Positions 35,980-48,225 of a DNA stretch of 64,000 bases are shown here, in pieces. The stretch comes from Cornus controversa (taxonomy: Eukaryota > Streptophyta > Magnoliopsida > Cornales > Cornaceae). How positions within the stretch are numbered: position 1 is the first letter of the stretch; each line of letters starts with the position of its first letter. Location of the stretch: NCBI GenBank assembly GCA_026545225.1, contig CM048846.1, forward strand, positions 86,755,270 to 86,819,269. Reading direction: 5' to 3'. A program made the position numbers and the translations under genes. The notes beneath the pieces were generated by a model. The model was not told the origin of the DNA and ran no database searches. It saw only the letters and a list, made by a program, of their open reading frames with translations.

Positions 35980-36652
35980 GATCAATTTATAAAATGTATA
36001 ATTTTCATAAATAAAGTAAACCCTCCTCCATTTTGAATGATCTTTATCCTCTTACGTCATAAGACGTCCTGTTATGATTACATACACAGTTGAATCCGAA
36101 CAAAGTGATGTTCGTGTTATATTCATAGCCGTTGGATGATGGCTTGAAAAAGCTAATGGAGAAAGGATACAAAATTCAATTGGCTCATGCGTACACTTCT
36201 TATATGCCATTCGTCTTTGTACTTGTATAATTTGGTGCAAGTCCTAATCAAACAATTGAGTCATTTTGTAAATGATCAAAAGGCAACATCAAATAACTAT
36301 ATTTCATTTTTAAAGAAATAAAAATGAAAGTTTCTCGAAACCACTATGTTGTAAGCAAAAGATAGCTAAAACGTTTGCAAATACATTTCCATATGGAAAT
36401 TTAGGAAATTGGATTTGTGGTTGAAATAATTCTATCAAAGTAATATTACAGTCGATCAAACAAAAAACATCCAATCTCAACTAAAACATCCAAACACGTA
36501 AAAATTTTACAATTTCGACCCTCCTTTTCTTCTCAATTCTACTACAACCCCACAGTTTCTCAAATACCTCTAAAAGTTTACAAACAACATCAAAAAGAGA
36601 GAAAAATAAAATATAATATAATAAAAATAAAACAATTTAATATAATTGAAGA
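35980..36652. other. Probable 3' UTR and flank of the NHL gene
   Basis: AT-rich sequence downstream of the minus-strand NHL stop codon. The segment nearest the gene should be 3' UTR. No gene is seen; open frame 36052-36240 is not convincing. Confidence 0.45.
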
Positions 36653-37444
36653 TCAGAAGGTCCATTTCCAGATCTTGATCCGAAGATCAACCTTACATTT
36701 AGCATCAGATGTTGAAGCAACCGATGGAGTTTTACCTTTTGGGGGCTCACCATGAATTCCACCACACGAAACCCTAATGCCCACTTTCTTGCTCTTTAGT
36801 CCATCCATCTTCACCACCACCTTCGTGTCCATCACAATTTTCAGTGGCAAACCCGTTTTCTTCTTCAGATCTGAACTCAGCGAACTCATGGAGTCGGTGT
36901 CGATGACTTGTGATCTACTTGACAGTGTGGAACGAACCAACGTTGTGTTCTTGGGGTTACTGGTGAAAGATGGGAACGACCCATTTGCAATTGTCACCTG
37001 GTTCGATGTGGAGGTGGTGATGGTAATGGGGTCGTAGAGGAATGCGAGCTTTTTGTTGGGGTTTTTGGCGGAGATGGTGAGGTTCAGGAGGGACGTGAGG
37101 TGGGAGGTGTCGTCGGCGGCGGTTGTGAGGTTGAATCGGGAGATTCTGAGGGCGGAGACGGTGAATTTGGGGCGCTGTGGTTGGTAGAGGACGTAGATGA
37201 CGGAGGCGGCGATGGTGGCGAGGAGGAGGAGGATGATGAGGATGGCGGTGGACCAGAAGCAGCAGAGGCAGACGCAGCTGCGGCGACTCCGGCGGCGGCG
37301 GCGGTTGGGTTGGGGGCGGTAAGGGTGGCGAGTGGGGTTGTAGAGTTGGGATTTGGCGGGTGGTGGATTGATAGTGCCGTTGGTGGTGGCGGTGGCGGTG
37401 GCGGTGCCGTTGGGTTTGGATGAAGGGTACACTCTATCGGTCAT
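36653..37444 (-). CDS. NDR1/HIN1-like (NHL) LEA_2 membrane protein
   Basis: This single-exon gene encodes 263 aa from the ATG at 37444. The longer frame to 37465 would need a TTG start and is rejected. The N-terminus MTDRVYPSSKP is typical of NHL proteins. A Thr/Ala- and Pro-rich cytosolic tail, an Arg-rich cluster (48-56) and Cys residues (57-62) lie before a single membrane helix (about 63-87). Next come YQPQRPKFTV (87-96) and a LEA_2 domain (about 115-230) with the NPNKK motif (128-132). Several N-x-S/T sites suit an apoplastic domain. NHL proteins sit in the plasma membrane; members such as NDR1 are involved in pathogen responses and membrane-wall adhesion, but the role of this member is unknown. 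The composition is GC-richer than the flanks, so a long antisense frame at 37100-37423 is only a shadow. An NHL6-like identity is possible but not claimed. Confidence 0.92.
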   Translation of the reverse strand: MTDRVYPSSKPNGTATATATTNGTINPPPAKSQLYNPTRHPYRPQPNRRRRRSRRSCVCLCCFWSTAILIILLLLATIAASVIYVLYQPQRPKFTVSALRISRFNLTTAADDTSHLTSLLNLTISAKNPNKKLAFLYDPITITTSTSNQVTIANGSFPSFTSNPKNTTLVRSTLSSRSQVIDTDSMSSLSSDLKKKTGLPLKIVMDTKVVVKMDGLKSKKVGIRVSCGGIHGEPPKGKTPSVASTSDAKCKVDLRIKIWKWTF

Positions 37445-37596
37445 TTTTGGGATGTTTGGGGTCAAATTCAGAATAAGATGAGAAGAAAATTTGATGTGCG
37501 AAGAGTTTGAAGAATTTAGAGAGAGAGAGGGAACAGCTCTTCTCAGCAGAATAATGTGGACTCTCTCTCTCTACTTTGTCTCTCTCCACCCCCTGG

Positions 37597-37604
37597 TTAT
37601 AAAA
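37597..37604 (-). promoter_or_regulatory. Weak TATA-like box of the NHL gene
   Basis: On the minus strand TTTTATAA lies about 155 bp upstream of the start codon, followed by a GA-rich leader (CT repeats on the plus strand at 37559-37590). It is the best candidate but not a strong match. Confidence 0.3.
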
Positions 37605-37679
37605 TGCAGACACTGGATTTTCTCTCTCTATACTTGCACTTTCTCTCTCTAGTATACAGTGGTCTCATATATGTGATCT

Positions 37680-39239
37680 GAGACAGATACGGAGTGCACC
37701 CCCTCGATCACACGTAGATTTGTCTTATTGCTTTACACGTTTTAGTGATAGACATCGTTGTGACTTGTGGTGTCGGTTCTTCTCTTTCTGTTTGGCTGGC
37801 TTTACATCATCGCGTTTGGGTGGAAAAAAGTTAGGAAGGAAATGAAAAGAAGAAGGAATAGTTTAAATTTTATTATTGTTTTAGAAATTAAGAAGGAAAG
37901 TAGATTCAACCATTTTAATACTGTCTTGCGAAATGATTGAAGTATTCATTTGCTTTCACTATTCATAAAATAAAATAGTTTAATGCTAATATTATTTTTT
38001 TCTCTCCGTTTAAATCTTGAATAAGGTGACTTGTCACTACCTTTTTTTTTTTTTGGGTTATAGATTTTTCTATAGAAAAATACTACAAGGAGTATGTGAG
38101 TACATATACTCTCATTCGTTATAAATATTGAATAATAAATGTAAATTTTATGAGAGCACAAGTTCATGGTATCATTCAAGATTATATGATCTCGAGTAAT
38201 TAAAAGTTAGTATAAATTCGTGGTATCGTCTGAAACTATATAATTTAGGTTAATTACAAGTTATCACACAATTAAATGTATCTGTTTTATTTATAAAAAA
38301 AAAATTATTGTGTGACATCTTTTGATTAACTTTAGGTAATAATTTTTGATCAATTAAATATATATTTTTGTGGGGAATCCAACAAATAGTGTATAAGAAG
38401 AAGAATAAAAAAATCTCCTCCTAGCATATTTACCTCAATAATTGACAAAATGGTAACAAAAAAATGATAGTATAAATTTATCTTTTTCCTTGTCATAAAC
38501 TTGTTCGAACTAAAAGCTAAGGAATCTACACCGACAGCGGTTGGATACACGAGGCAATAAACTAACGTAGTAATTAGTTATCTAATCCTAGTCAGCATTA
38601 ATCAAGTGCAAAATCAATTAAACAAAGTCCATTGACGATGCTCTTTTCAAGTCATGTGCACAGAAACCCATTATCAATCAAGTTTAATCCACAACGCAAC
38701 CAAAGACGCCAAGAGGGTTAGCACAAAATTGAATGATGACTTTTTGTACTTGAGTCACCGAGACAAGTGGGCATGCTAGTCCTTCAGCTCGAGGGACACC
38801 ATTAATCACACTATTGTAGTACGCGCGTGTGTATGTATATATATATTTTTAAATAAAATATCTGGTATGGTAAAAATTATTACTGACCGAGTACATTGAA
38901 CAGTGAAAATGTAATAAATATTTGAATTTTATGTTCCTTATTTAATGAATGAGAGTGATTCATTTTTTTATTTGATGATAACTTTCACTATGTGTATAAT
39001 TGTTTTTTTATTTTGAAAATTTGTGTGCTTATTTACTTCACGTTATAATACGGACAATGTTTGTCTCAAGTCATATCAAGAGAAACTTCCTTTTGATAAG
39101 TAAGGTGGCGCAATCAATAGTTTACACATCTCTCAAAATTGAATAAAATTAAAAAAATGCTAAAAATTAATTAAACTCAATAAACCAGTTAATCGGGTCT
39201 AAATCTCTCTCTCACCCTAGGATCACCACCAATCAAACA
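37680..39239. other. Intergenic, AT-rich
   Basis: No gene is seen. Diverged direct repeats of a GTTCATGGTATC / ATTCGTGGTATC unit lie near 38161-38263. Minus-strand open frames at 37946-38179 and 38350-38550 have no recognisable domains. Confidence 0.45.
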
Positions 39240-39642
39240 AACCATGGCATGGAAACTAACGGACTTCCCTCAATGTGGCTTCCACATCTCAATAGCCATA
39301 TCTCCGTCGTTCATGGCGACAAAACCCTAAGATGACACATTCGAAATTGACTTCTCCACAGGCAATATTATGGCTGATTCATTATTGGTGTTTCGCTTCT
39401 TCAGCTTTTGCTTTTGGCTCCATTTGAACAATTTCTTGCTGAGTACAAAGGTCGCAAACCAAAAAATCACCACAACTCTTTTTCTCTAACTGCGATGTTA
39501 AAAATTTCCTCATTTTTTGAAGTCAAAAAGACTGCATACACCGAAGTTCCAGGAAAGAGGGTTTGGTATTGTTTGTGTTGTTGTGTTTGGTGATAGTTGT
39601 TGCAACGGGGACTTTGAAGATGCCTTTATGCGTTGCAGCAGC
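39240..39642. other. Left flank of a solo LTR, origin unclear
   Basis: This stretch is less AT-rich than its surroundings. It contains several overlapping short plus-strand frames (for example 39408-39593), none with a known domain. It ends in a CAGCAGC patch exactly where the LTR begins. It may be a remnant of an older element or gene piece split by the insertion. Confidence 0.3.
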
Positions 39643-41936
39643 TATCACGCCCCAATTTTTGACTCCCAAAAATCGAAGGTGAACCCGTCCATTAAACCCT
39701 AATGAACCGTTTTAACTTTTAAATTATCGCGAAAGCTTGATCATATCCTTGCACATGTATATGTCCAATCCTACATCATCTAATCTCAATAGGCCCCACA
39801 CGGAGCCACCCATGCATATCCAACATAGTTGTGGTCTGCAACTTTTGATTAAACGAAATATGTCATTCGATCAATCGAAATGGTCTATTAATCGGTGGTC
39901 TATGGAAGTTCTATCGAGATCCTGCTAGAATTGGGGTTTATTCCATCGAAATTATTTCGATACAAGTTCGCACAATCGAAGGATTTAGATCAATCAAAAC
40001 GGGGATTTCGATCAATCGAAATACTCTTCGACAGCAAATCCTGTTACTTCACACTTGGTCAATTTTATGCTCAAATTTCATTCTAACACCTTAGAATCAA
40101 CTATACAACATTTCAATCATAAATGAAATGCAATATCACCATACACATACTTCGAATCACACCTTTGAACTAAATCATACATTTCATTGATCATAATTCC
40201 AAAATTTACAAATCTTCCTTATTGTTCTTATATAGAAGGAATCCAAAAGGAAATAAAGGTACATATGGTTCAAATGTAAATACTACGTCAACAAAATCCA
40301 CATGCCACAAGCTGGCATGGATAGTCATATACACAGTCCATATACACAATATCTTAAAATATCCCAAAAGGCCCTTAGAGTTCCACTTGGACACTTAAGT
40401 CTCGCCCGCCATTGGTGCCTTACCTGAAAAAGGGTTCGAGGGAGAGGGGTGAGCATACAACTACGCTCGACAGGAATGCCCCAACCCACCTCGGCATCAA
40501 CCTACATGATATGTATGTCTTTACACTACATAGCACATTCCACGTTCTCATGTCAAGTCAACACAAATGCAAGTAAAAAATAAATGCATTTACTCAAATG
40601 TTATGCTTAACAATTTAAACACATAAGCAACAAGATATTTACATCTTTTCGGTCATATTCTGACACTTAGACATGATTGGTCATCTTCGACGATCATACA
40701 CTCTTGGTAATTTATTGGTCTTGCTATTTTGATTTCACATCCGCACATGACTAGTCACGTTCCGTCGATCACGTGATAACAACATGTGATTAGTCCCAGT
40801 CCGAAGGTCATGTGATAGTATGGTTGGGCATCTCTGAATGTCATATGATGTGGTTATTTTTACCACTTCAAATACATAGTTGGACATCTCCGACTTTCAT
40901 GTACGATACTCTTTGGACAATACTCCAATTACACGTACGTGCTCATTAAACATATATATCACCTAACATGTATTTCTCAAACTCTTCAATGCATATTCTT
41001 ACTATAGTTAAATCTAGCATGCATTTCATCATCACATACTTTCATAACCACATATAAACACATAGATGCTCACACTTATGCATATAATTCACATATGCAT
41101 AAAAATCACATCATAGCTAGACATGTTCTCATTTCACATATATTGCATGTACGCATTCAATACATCATATATAATAATATGAACTTAACTAGCATGTAGA
41201 AATCACAAGAAAAGAGGAAAATTTATGAAATCACAGCCCCACCAATTATCCCATACATGTTAACTCAACCCACACCTTTTCAAACTCACCAAAACTCTAG
41301 AATCGACTATTAAGATAGAAGAAACACCCCTACCTCGAATTTGAAGGTTTTACAAGCTATTTTCAAAAATTTCACTTAGTCTCACCTTATAGAAATAAAA
41401 TATTGTTAGGTTCAAACCGAAACCCTTGACCCTTATTACGAGTTATATATCATTCACTAGAAACTTCCGAATCCAAGCCGGTGGCTTCTGAAATGAAAAG
41501 AGAAGGAAGAGAGATGAAATGGGAGAGAAGAGAGAGATGGGAGGATGATATTGTGGCTGGGATTCTTAGCCTTAGATATTTATAATATCTAGGGCGTAAA
41601 ATGACCAAAACACCACGGACCATTTAACGTACCTTTCCAACCTCCGTTTTCGATTTCGAAAGCGGCTACGGCTCCGAAAATGTTTCCTTAACTCTTTAAA
41701 AATTTCATTTGGTCTAAACTAAGAATAAATATTTTTCAGAAATTTTTTAGACTCCCGGGCCCCACTGACCCAAAATTCTTAAATCTTTCCAAACACTCCC
41801 AAAACTTTTCAGAACCTCTAAACAAGTTCCTAAACATGTTTTTCACATTTAAAACATGCTAAACATAATTTAAAATGCATTTATGGTAAATGATGAATAA
41901 AAAGAAAACTAGTCAAAATTGGACCCGGTCTCTACA
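39643..41936. mobile_element. Probable solo LTR of a Gypsy-like retrotransposon (family B)
   Basis: The unit starts TATCACGCCCCAATTTTTG and ends GGTCTCTACA. The TCACGCCCC start is typical of plant chromovirus LTRs, with the first TG changed to TA. It spans 2294 bp without protein-coding potential and no partner LTR or internal region is adjacent. The flanks GCAGC and GTAGG match at only 3 of 5 positions, so the target duplication is weak. Its layout parallels family A at 10012, but the sequence is clearly different. Confidence 0.5.
40675..40912. repeat. Degenerate tandem array inside the LTR
   Basis: Five or so diverged units, each with a CATGATTGGTCATCT / CATGTGATTAGTCCC / GTTGGGCATCTC-type head and a GTCATGTGAT-type tail, follow one another at roughly 45-60 bp spacing. 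Such arrays in an LTR may hold regulatory repeats. Confidence 0.55.
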
Positions 41937-41989
41937 GTAGGGGCGAAGGAAGTGGTTATGTATTAGGTTTGCAAGAGGATGAAGAGGAT

Positions 41990-42138
41990 GATTGATCTAT
42001 GGCGGTGAGAGCTGTCGCTGCAACAGAGGAGGTGGTGGTGGATGAGGGTTTGCGAGAGGAGAGTAGAAGGCAGATTGGTCTATCGTGGTGATAGTCGTCA
42101 TTGCAGCGGAGGAGGTGGTGGTGGATGAGGCGCTTGGA
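41990..42138. repeat. 83-bp duplicated GA/GT-rich segment
   Basis: Two diverged copies start GATTGATCTATGGCGG (41990) and GATTGGTCTATCGTGG (42073), and both end in GGAGGTGGTGGTGGATGAGG. The composition resembles the GC-richer core regions of the Mutator-like elements at 58016 and 63230, but no terminal repeats are visible around it. Confidence 0.6.
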
Positions 42139-42196
42139 GAGACAAAAGCCCATGCTCTATGAATAGAGGTATTGAGACCCATTAACCAATTAAAAT

Positions 42197-42795
42197 TAGG
42201 GGTGGAATTTGGGCTGGACAACCAGAACACAACCCGGGCCCAACACGATTTTTTACGGGCTTGGAAAACTATTTCTACAATTAAAGTTGAGTTTATGTTG
42301 AAAAATCTCAACTCAAACTTAATTAAGGTTAGGCTTGGGTTAAGGTGCCAACAACCTGAGTTCAAATTATAATATTATTTTTATACATATTTTTTATTTA
42401 AAATATATTATATATAACATTCAAATTATAATAACATTTTTCTTTTCAACTTTCTTTATTTAAATCTTATTTATTGTATTGGAGAATTAATTTTCTAAAA
42501 TTTTGTTTGTAATTTTTTAGAAATTTACATTAAATTCTTAATTTTTTTGTGTTTAGAAGTAATCTAATATGAAAGTAATTAAAGATCACTTTAAATTTTC
42601 AATGTAGAGATTGATCATGTAGATAACCCAAATTAATTTGACTTGTAATCCGAAATCTCAACCTGAGTTTAAAAATTTAAGAATGGATTGGGCTCGGGTT
42701 GAATAGTTAGGGTTGGAGGCAGGGTTAGGGTTGAACATTTCATATGTCGGATTGGACTTGAGTTGTACCTTTAATCCGTTCAAGTTGCAGCCCTA
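42197..42795. mobile_element. hAT-like family 1, intact non-autonomous copy, 599 bp
   Basis: The element starts TAGGGGTGGAATTTGG and its right end on the minus strand is TAGGGCTGCAACTTG. A perfect 8-bp target duplication ATTAAAAT flanks it (42189-42196 and 42796-42803). The subterminal regions contain CTCAACCT/GGTTGGG words in both orientations and the middle is AT-rich. Related pieces lie at 640, 19470, 57440 and 62072. There is no transposase frame. Confidence 0.9.
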
Positions 42796-42952
42796 ATTAA
42801 AATTAGGTTTGATCCATTTATTTACTTTGTGACAAGAGTTGAAATTTTATTAAACCACCTCATCTATGATGAACAAGTTTCTTCTAATATGACATGAGGC
42901 AAAAATTATCCATATAATATATATAATATACACACAATTTCATGCTCGAAGA

Positions 42953-42956
42953 TATA

Positions 42957-42994
<38 letters not shown>
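42953..42994. repeat. TA and GA microsatellite
   Basis: A TA run passes directly into a GA run just before a 75-bp tandem duplication. Confidence 0.85.
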
Positions 42995-43138
42995 CATCTG
43001 CTTAACCTTAACGGCTGCAATATAATAGGTAAGAATTGACGAGTAGAAAAACTGAGAGAGAGAGAGAGTCATCTGCTTAACCTTAACGGCTGCAATATAA
43101 TAGGGAAGAATTGACGATTAGAAAAACTAATACGGTCC
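42995..43138. repeat. 75-bp tandem duplication
   Basis: The unit CATCTGCTTAACCTTAACGG up to GAAAAACT is present twice (42995 and 43070) with only a few differences. A GA run begins each copy, which suggests slippage between the GA tracts. Confidence 0.9.
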
Positions 43139-43507
43139 AAGATAATAACAAGTACTGTATAAAAGTGTTGTCCATGCTGCATGTAATAGCATTAATTGTC
43201 CACTTGTTAGAAAGTTAAATAGTGGAGTATTTGACAATGCACTGTTAAAAAAAAAACAAAATCATTACTGCGATGGGTCTCCACTAATCAAGAGTGCTAT
43301 TAGAGAGACAGAGATGTCAAAATGGAAACTTAATCTCATGATTGGATCAACGTTCGCCACGCTTGAAAGTCATTATATATTTACGAAACACTTTCATTTA
43401 AAAAATGAAAAATAAATGGAGTGGCAATATCATCACTCAATCCATACCACGAAACACTTCTTAATTAATGTATTTCATTCTTCAATGTATTTATTAAAAA
43501 TGTTAAA

Positions 43508-43735
43508 TTTCATGAAATTATTTCATGATTTTCTATTATGAATAATGTGACAAATAATAATATGTTTGGGACTTCGTGTATGGGAAAAATTTCACCAATA
43601 CTACCTCACCATTTAATTTTATCTCCTAAAATAATGAAAAATAAAAATTTATTGTTGGTGGGATTCCTATAAATATAGAATTGTTACCTGCCACATTATT
43701 CATGATAAAAAATAATGAAATAATTTCATGATGTG
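43508..43735. mobile_element. Fold-back MITE, 228 bp
   Basis: Arms of about 44 bp are inverted repeats. The left arm reads TTCATGAAATTATTTCATGA then GAATAATGTGAC; the right arm has GCCACATTATTC then AATGAAATAATTTCATGA. The 140-bp middle is AT-rich and non-coding. The target duplication is not certain. Confidence 0.7.
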
Positions 43736-44925
43736 TAGCATTGTTCTATATTTATTACAAATTCTACATATTCTACGCACACGGCCTTTGTGTTCGTTTG
43801 CATGCTCATCAATCCCCCATAGATGGAATCCATCATTCTTCATTCCTATTACACGTTATATTTTCTATCATATTTAATTTTTTAATATTACTAGCTTTTA
43901 ATAACACCATGTCAAGTTTGGAACTATCTCTTTGTTTCTTATCTTTTATGCAAATAAATCCTTATTTCTATTTATTGGTTCATATTCGCACATTGTATAT
44001 GACCATACGCATAAGCTACTTACTCTCTCTTATTACATCACTAACATATGTCACTCCTAGTTTTCCTACACATGCGTGAATTATTAATCCTATCTTTTTT
44101 TATATAGAATAGGGCTTATAAAATATCCCTCTTAATGTTTTGTCACATATAAGACCCATGATTTACTCAAATCCTACTTATTATATTGTTATCTATCTCT
44201 CAATCTTTTTATAATATTATTGATTCTAAATATAAAAAATAATTATTTTCAGTAACCCTTTGTCTTGAATTATAATAGTTATATTATCATCCTCTACAAT
44301 TTTATTAAATTTACACTTCATTTATTCTGTTCTAGGAGTACTATATATATATATATATACACACATGCCTTTTGCTTATAAATATCTTTTCTTCCCCTAA
44401 GAATTAATACATGTAGTAGTATCTAAATGTGTTCTTGAGCCTACACGAACATGGATTTGCGTAAGTATATAATTAGCTGCGTACACACGTGAGTATAATG
44501 GCCACAATGGATAAGTCCATAGAGCATCAATATGCAGCGAAAGCATGCGTATGTTTGTCATGAGCCACAAGTCCAAGTGACATATATATGGCTAGACTTG
44601 CCATGCATGTGCTGAAAGAGATTGAGAACATGTGTATTATTGCCAAATATATGTATGTATATATATATATATGCAAAATAAAAAACAAAAAAAACAAAAA
44701 AGAAGAAGAAAGAATTGATATTGTCATATTCATCATAGACAGGAGTGAAGTTCATATAAGCAAATGCTTGTTTTCTTTTTCTTGTCCTGTACGTGTGTGT
44801 TTGCATGTGTGTGTGTGAGAGAGAGAGAGAGAGGGAGAGAAAGTCACACTTATCATCATAGATTCATAATAGTTATGGCCTGTAGCCAACCTTGTGTTAT
44901 GTCTTTTAAGCCAAAAAAGTGATTT

Positions 44926-44931
<6 letters not shown>

Positions 44932-44972
<41 letters not shown>
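44932..44972. repeat. AT microsatellite
   Basis: An uninterrupted AT run of about 20 units. Confidence 0.9.
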
Positions 44973-44976
<4 letters not shown>

Positions 44977-46175
44977 CCAAGTATAGAGCAGACAGCAAAC
45001 AGAAATACAGAATAGTAATAAAAGGCACTTTCACCTTTTTCATTATCATTTGATTGATAGCAAAACAAAAATGAAGTAATTGTAAATAAAGTTGCAGTCA
45101 TCGCCAAAATGAACTGGTGGCCATCCACACAATCGTAAATTAATACCGTTCTACATATATATAATAATCATATGGACATTGCAAATTAATTGCATAAGAC
45201 CCTCGTGGAACATGACACGAACATGCGCATGGGTAAACATAACTCATGTCCAACAAAGGAAATTCTATTGCTTGTATGTCCAGTGTATCATACAGCACCG
45301 GCCAGTTTTTCTTCAACAACTTTTTGCACTCCTAGTTCAATATAAGGTCCCTCAATTAAATGGAATGTCCGGCATACAATAGCCGAACATAACTATTGGA
45401 TATAAGTCCGACACTTTTGGTTCAACATGTATCTAAAAAATATATCAAATAATTTAATTTTATTATATATTATTACTTCAAATGAGTGAAATATCTATAT
45501 TGAATACTACATTACATAGAGACATTTTACTCTAAAAAATAAATAATAATATTAAATAACATAAATATTTAGCACTGTCCACATATTTATGTGTTTAAAA
45601 ATTTAACATGTCTAATGCGCGCTTGGATACATACATGTACCTAATAAATATAGCGCTAGAGCACTTCTTTCGCATGGTTATTTTACATGGGAGAGAATAC
45701 TCTCAGCGGACATGCTATATATCACAATTACGTTTCAAATTTCTTTGAGGTATAGAAAATCATAAAATGGACGCTTTCATTATTTAGCCATGCCCCTGTG
45801 ACCTATGATTTAGGGCGTCGATAAATCTCACATTATGCGCAAATGCTCTCGACAGTCAAACTAATGTCCATGTTAACCTAGAACATTATTGAAACTGTCC
45901 CATGTTAAATCCAAAACTAGGAATTAATTATCGACTCACTAATAGAATAATATCGTTTCCAAAGACATTCAAATGTATCTCGAATAATAGAATTAGTCCC
46001 GTGACGAGAATTCCGTCAACTAATATGACTATCATCGTGGAATAAATTAAAAGCAAAAGAATAAAAAATTGCAACCACGACCATTCAGATAGATTGATTG
46101 ATGCGTAATTATATAATGATGTCCCAAATGTTGTCAGAAAATGATGGATATTTTTAATGCGTGATTTTGAATTAA

Positions 46176-46180
<5 letters not shown>

Positions 46181-46211
<31 letters not shown>
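46181..46211. repeat. TA microsatellite
   Basis: An uninterrupted TA run of about 15 units. Confidence 0.9.
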
Positions 46212-46216
<5 letters not shown>

Positions 46217-47640
46217 TGACCATTACGTGGTGTATAGGGTACGTATGAAAATTTTCTGCTTCTAAATTTATAGAAACACAATTATATCCGATGACCATAA
46301 TTTTTATATTTCTCTGATCATTTTGGTAAAGTTGGATAAGAAAACTCTATTACTCAAAGTAGAAGTTCACATATTTCATAATTTTAATTGTACACTTCGA
46401 TTTTAAAATGTTCGCATTGATGGTTTAGATAAAGAATTACATTAAAGATTAAAGCCTTAAAAGAGTAGCCGTAGAGAGTGGAAAAAGTGAGCTTTTAATA
46501 ATTATCTTGTGTAGTTGCTATATATATATTATATTATGTTTGCTGTTGGATGGAATCGTTGTAGCAAATATAATTTCTAGATCTATGTATGAATAAAAAA
46601 TTTAATTACGCTTAAAACGCAATTGCATTGCATGTAACAGATGAAGTGTTTAGAACGATATTGATGAGATATATCAATGTGGAGGGAAAATTTCAACCAT
46701 TTAATGACTGACACCTGTACAAGCAACCAACAAGTAAGAACACGCCACTTGTCAAATGATTTGACCCATGTGACAAGCAAATGACCCGGTCCATCACGTT
46801 GACCCGTTCGGAAACCTCAATCTGTGGCCCCGTTTGAGTCCTTTAAGTAAAGCATTGGGTTTAAAGGCCCAATAGGCCCAAATGAATTCCAACTCGTACA
46901 AGGATTTGGATTTCAAGAATAAAATTATTGCTCTATCTTGAAGATAACTTGGTGCTTCGTTTTGGATTTTATTATTTACTTAAGAGGCTTAATATTCTGA
47001 TGGTATGTAAACTTTAGCTATAAGATTGAAATGGTCTAAGTTATTATTTTGGATAATTAATTGTTCTCTGTGATTCTGAACATGAACTTGTTTAATAATG
47101 TATTTTAAATTTTATATTAAGGATTCTAATAGTCAAACTCGAAAGACAAAAATTTCAAGGCATTTTAACTTTCCTAACATAACATCCGATCTACTGGCTT
47201 GGTTTGGATTTTGACAGAGTTTTGAATAATATTGTTGTGTTTCACATCATTTTGAGAAGTTTGATGACACTTAATATGTGTGGTGACCTCCTAACTATAT
47301 AGATGCGTTTTGAAAAAATCGTAAGCACCGAAAAAAAGTGTACAAAACGGATAATAGAAAAAACGGATGGTGACAAATGGTATCAGAACAAATGAATAGT
47401 ACTAAACAATCCACTTTCTCAACCATAAACAAAAATGAAGTGCAGAGAAACAGGTTTTAGACTATAATTAGGATGGCCAAAAAGGGCATTGCAGGTATTT
47501 GTGCATGCCTTATAGCTGAAGAATTTGCAGTGAAGGACAAAACCCAAAGCACCAAATATTGATTAAGAAATGAAAGTTTGTTATCACAGGAGCATTGGAC
47601 TCCGCAAACACACACATGCATATGAGTCAATTGATATTCC

Positions 47641-47643
<3 letters not shown>

Positions 47644-47700
<57 letters not shown>
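47644..47700. repeat. Compound TA/GT microsatellite
   Basis: A TA run (47644-47680) is directly followed by a GT run (47681-47700). It could be a length-variable marker. Confidence 0.92.
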
Positions 47701-47701
<1 letters not shown>

Positions 47702-48225
47702 AGTTTGTATATAGATAGATACACGAAGGGACAGTGTGGCCCAAGTGGGTACCAAGGAAATTGCGAATGACAATTGACGACGAAGAGATGGTTGTTGGGA
47801 TGCATTCTGGGGGTCGCCAACGTTAGAAGTAAATTACTATTATCTCCTCGCGACGTAAAGTGGAAAATTGGAGCTTCCAACATGCAACTCGAATCATTTA
47901 ATAATTTCTCGACTGATCAGACTCAACATAGTGGCATAAAAATTATTAAACATTTAGTTTGAGATACATTTTGTAAGTAAGTGTGTCAGCTTTGTAAGTT
48001 TTTTTTTTCACATTTTTGCTTGCATATCAACTTGTAATTGATCCTAAATCATCTAATAATTTCTTGACTACATGACATGAAACTTATTAAATATTAGCCG
48101 GAACTTAGAAGTCAAAGAATCAATCGAGCAAGAGAAATTATTAGATGTATTTCATTATGTGATCCAGCCCAATCAAAACTCATTACTTTTAAAAACCATG
48201 AAAAATGCACGTCATAATAACAATC

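Larger units (their letters stand above)
43736..48225. other. Long intergenic stretch with microsatellites, no gene recognised
   Basis: About 4.5 kb holds only chance frames, several of them built on the TA and GT runs listed separately (for example 44527-44806, 45928-46281, 47457-47883). A patch at 46790-46880 contains GGCCCAATAGGCCCA, a site II-like double motif, without an adjacent gene. Frame 43741-44079 (112 codons) is hydrophobic and AT-driven, with no known domain. Confidence 0.45.

Noticed and set aside
37100..37423. 107-codon Gly/Asp/Glu-rich plus-strand frame
   Set aside because: It is antisense to the GC-rich NHL coding exon; the composition is explained by the sense codons.
37445..37465. 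Longer start (TTG) for the NHL gene
   Set aside because: The start codon would be TTG; the ATG at 37444 gives the conserved MTDRVYPS N-terminus.
47457..47883. Two minus-strand frames of 95 and 99 codons
   Set aside because: Both run through the compound TA/GT microsatellite, giving His-Thr and Ile-Tyr runs, and have no domain.
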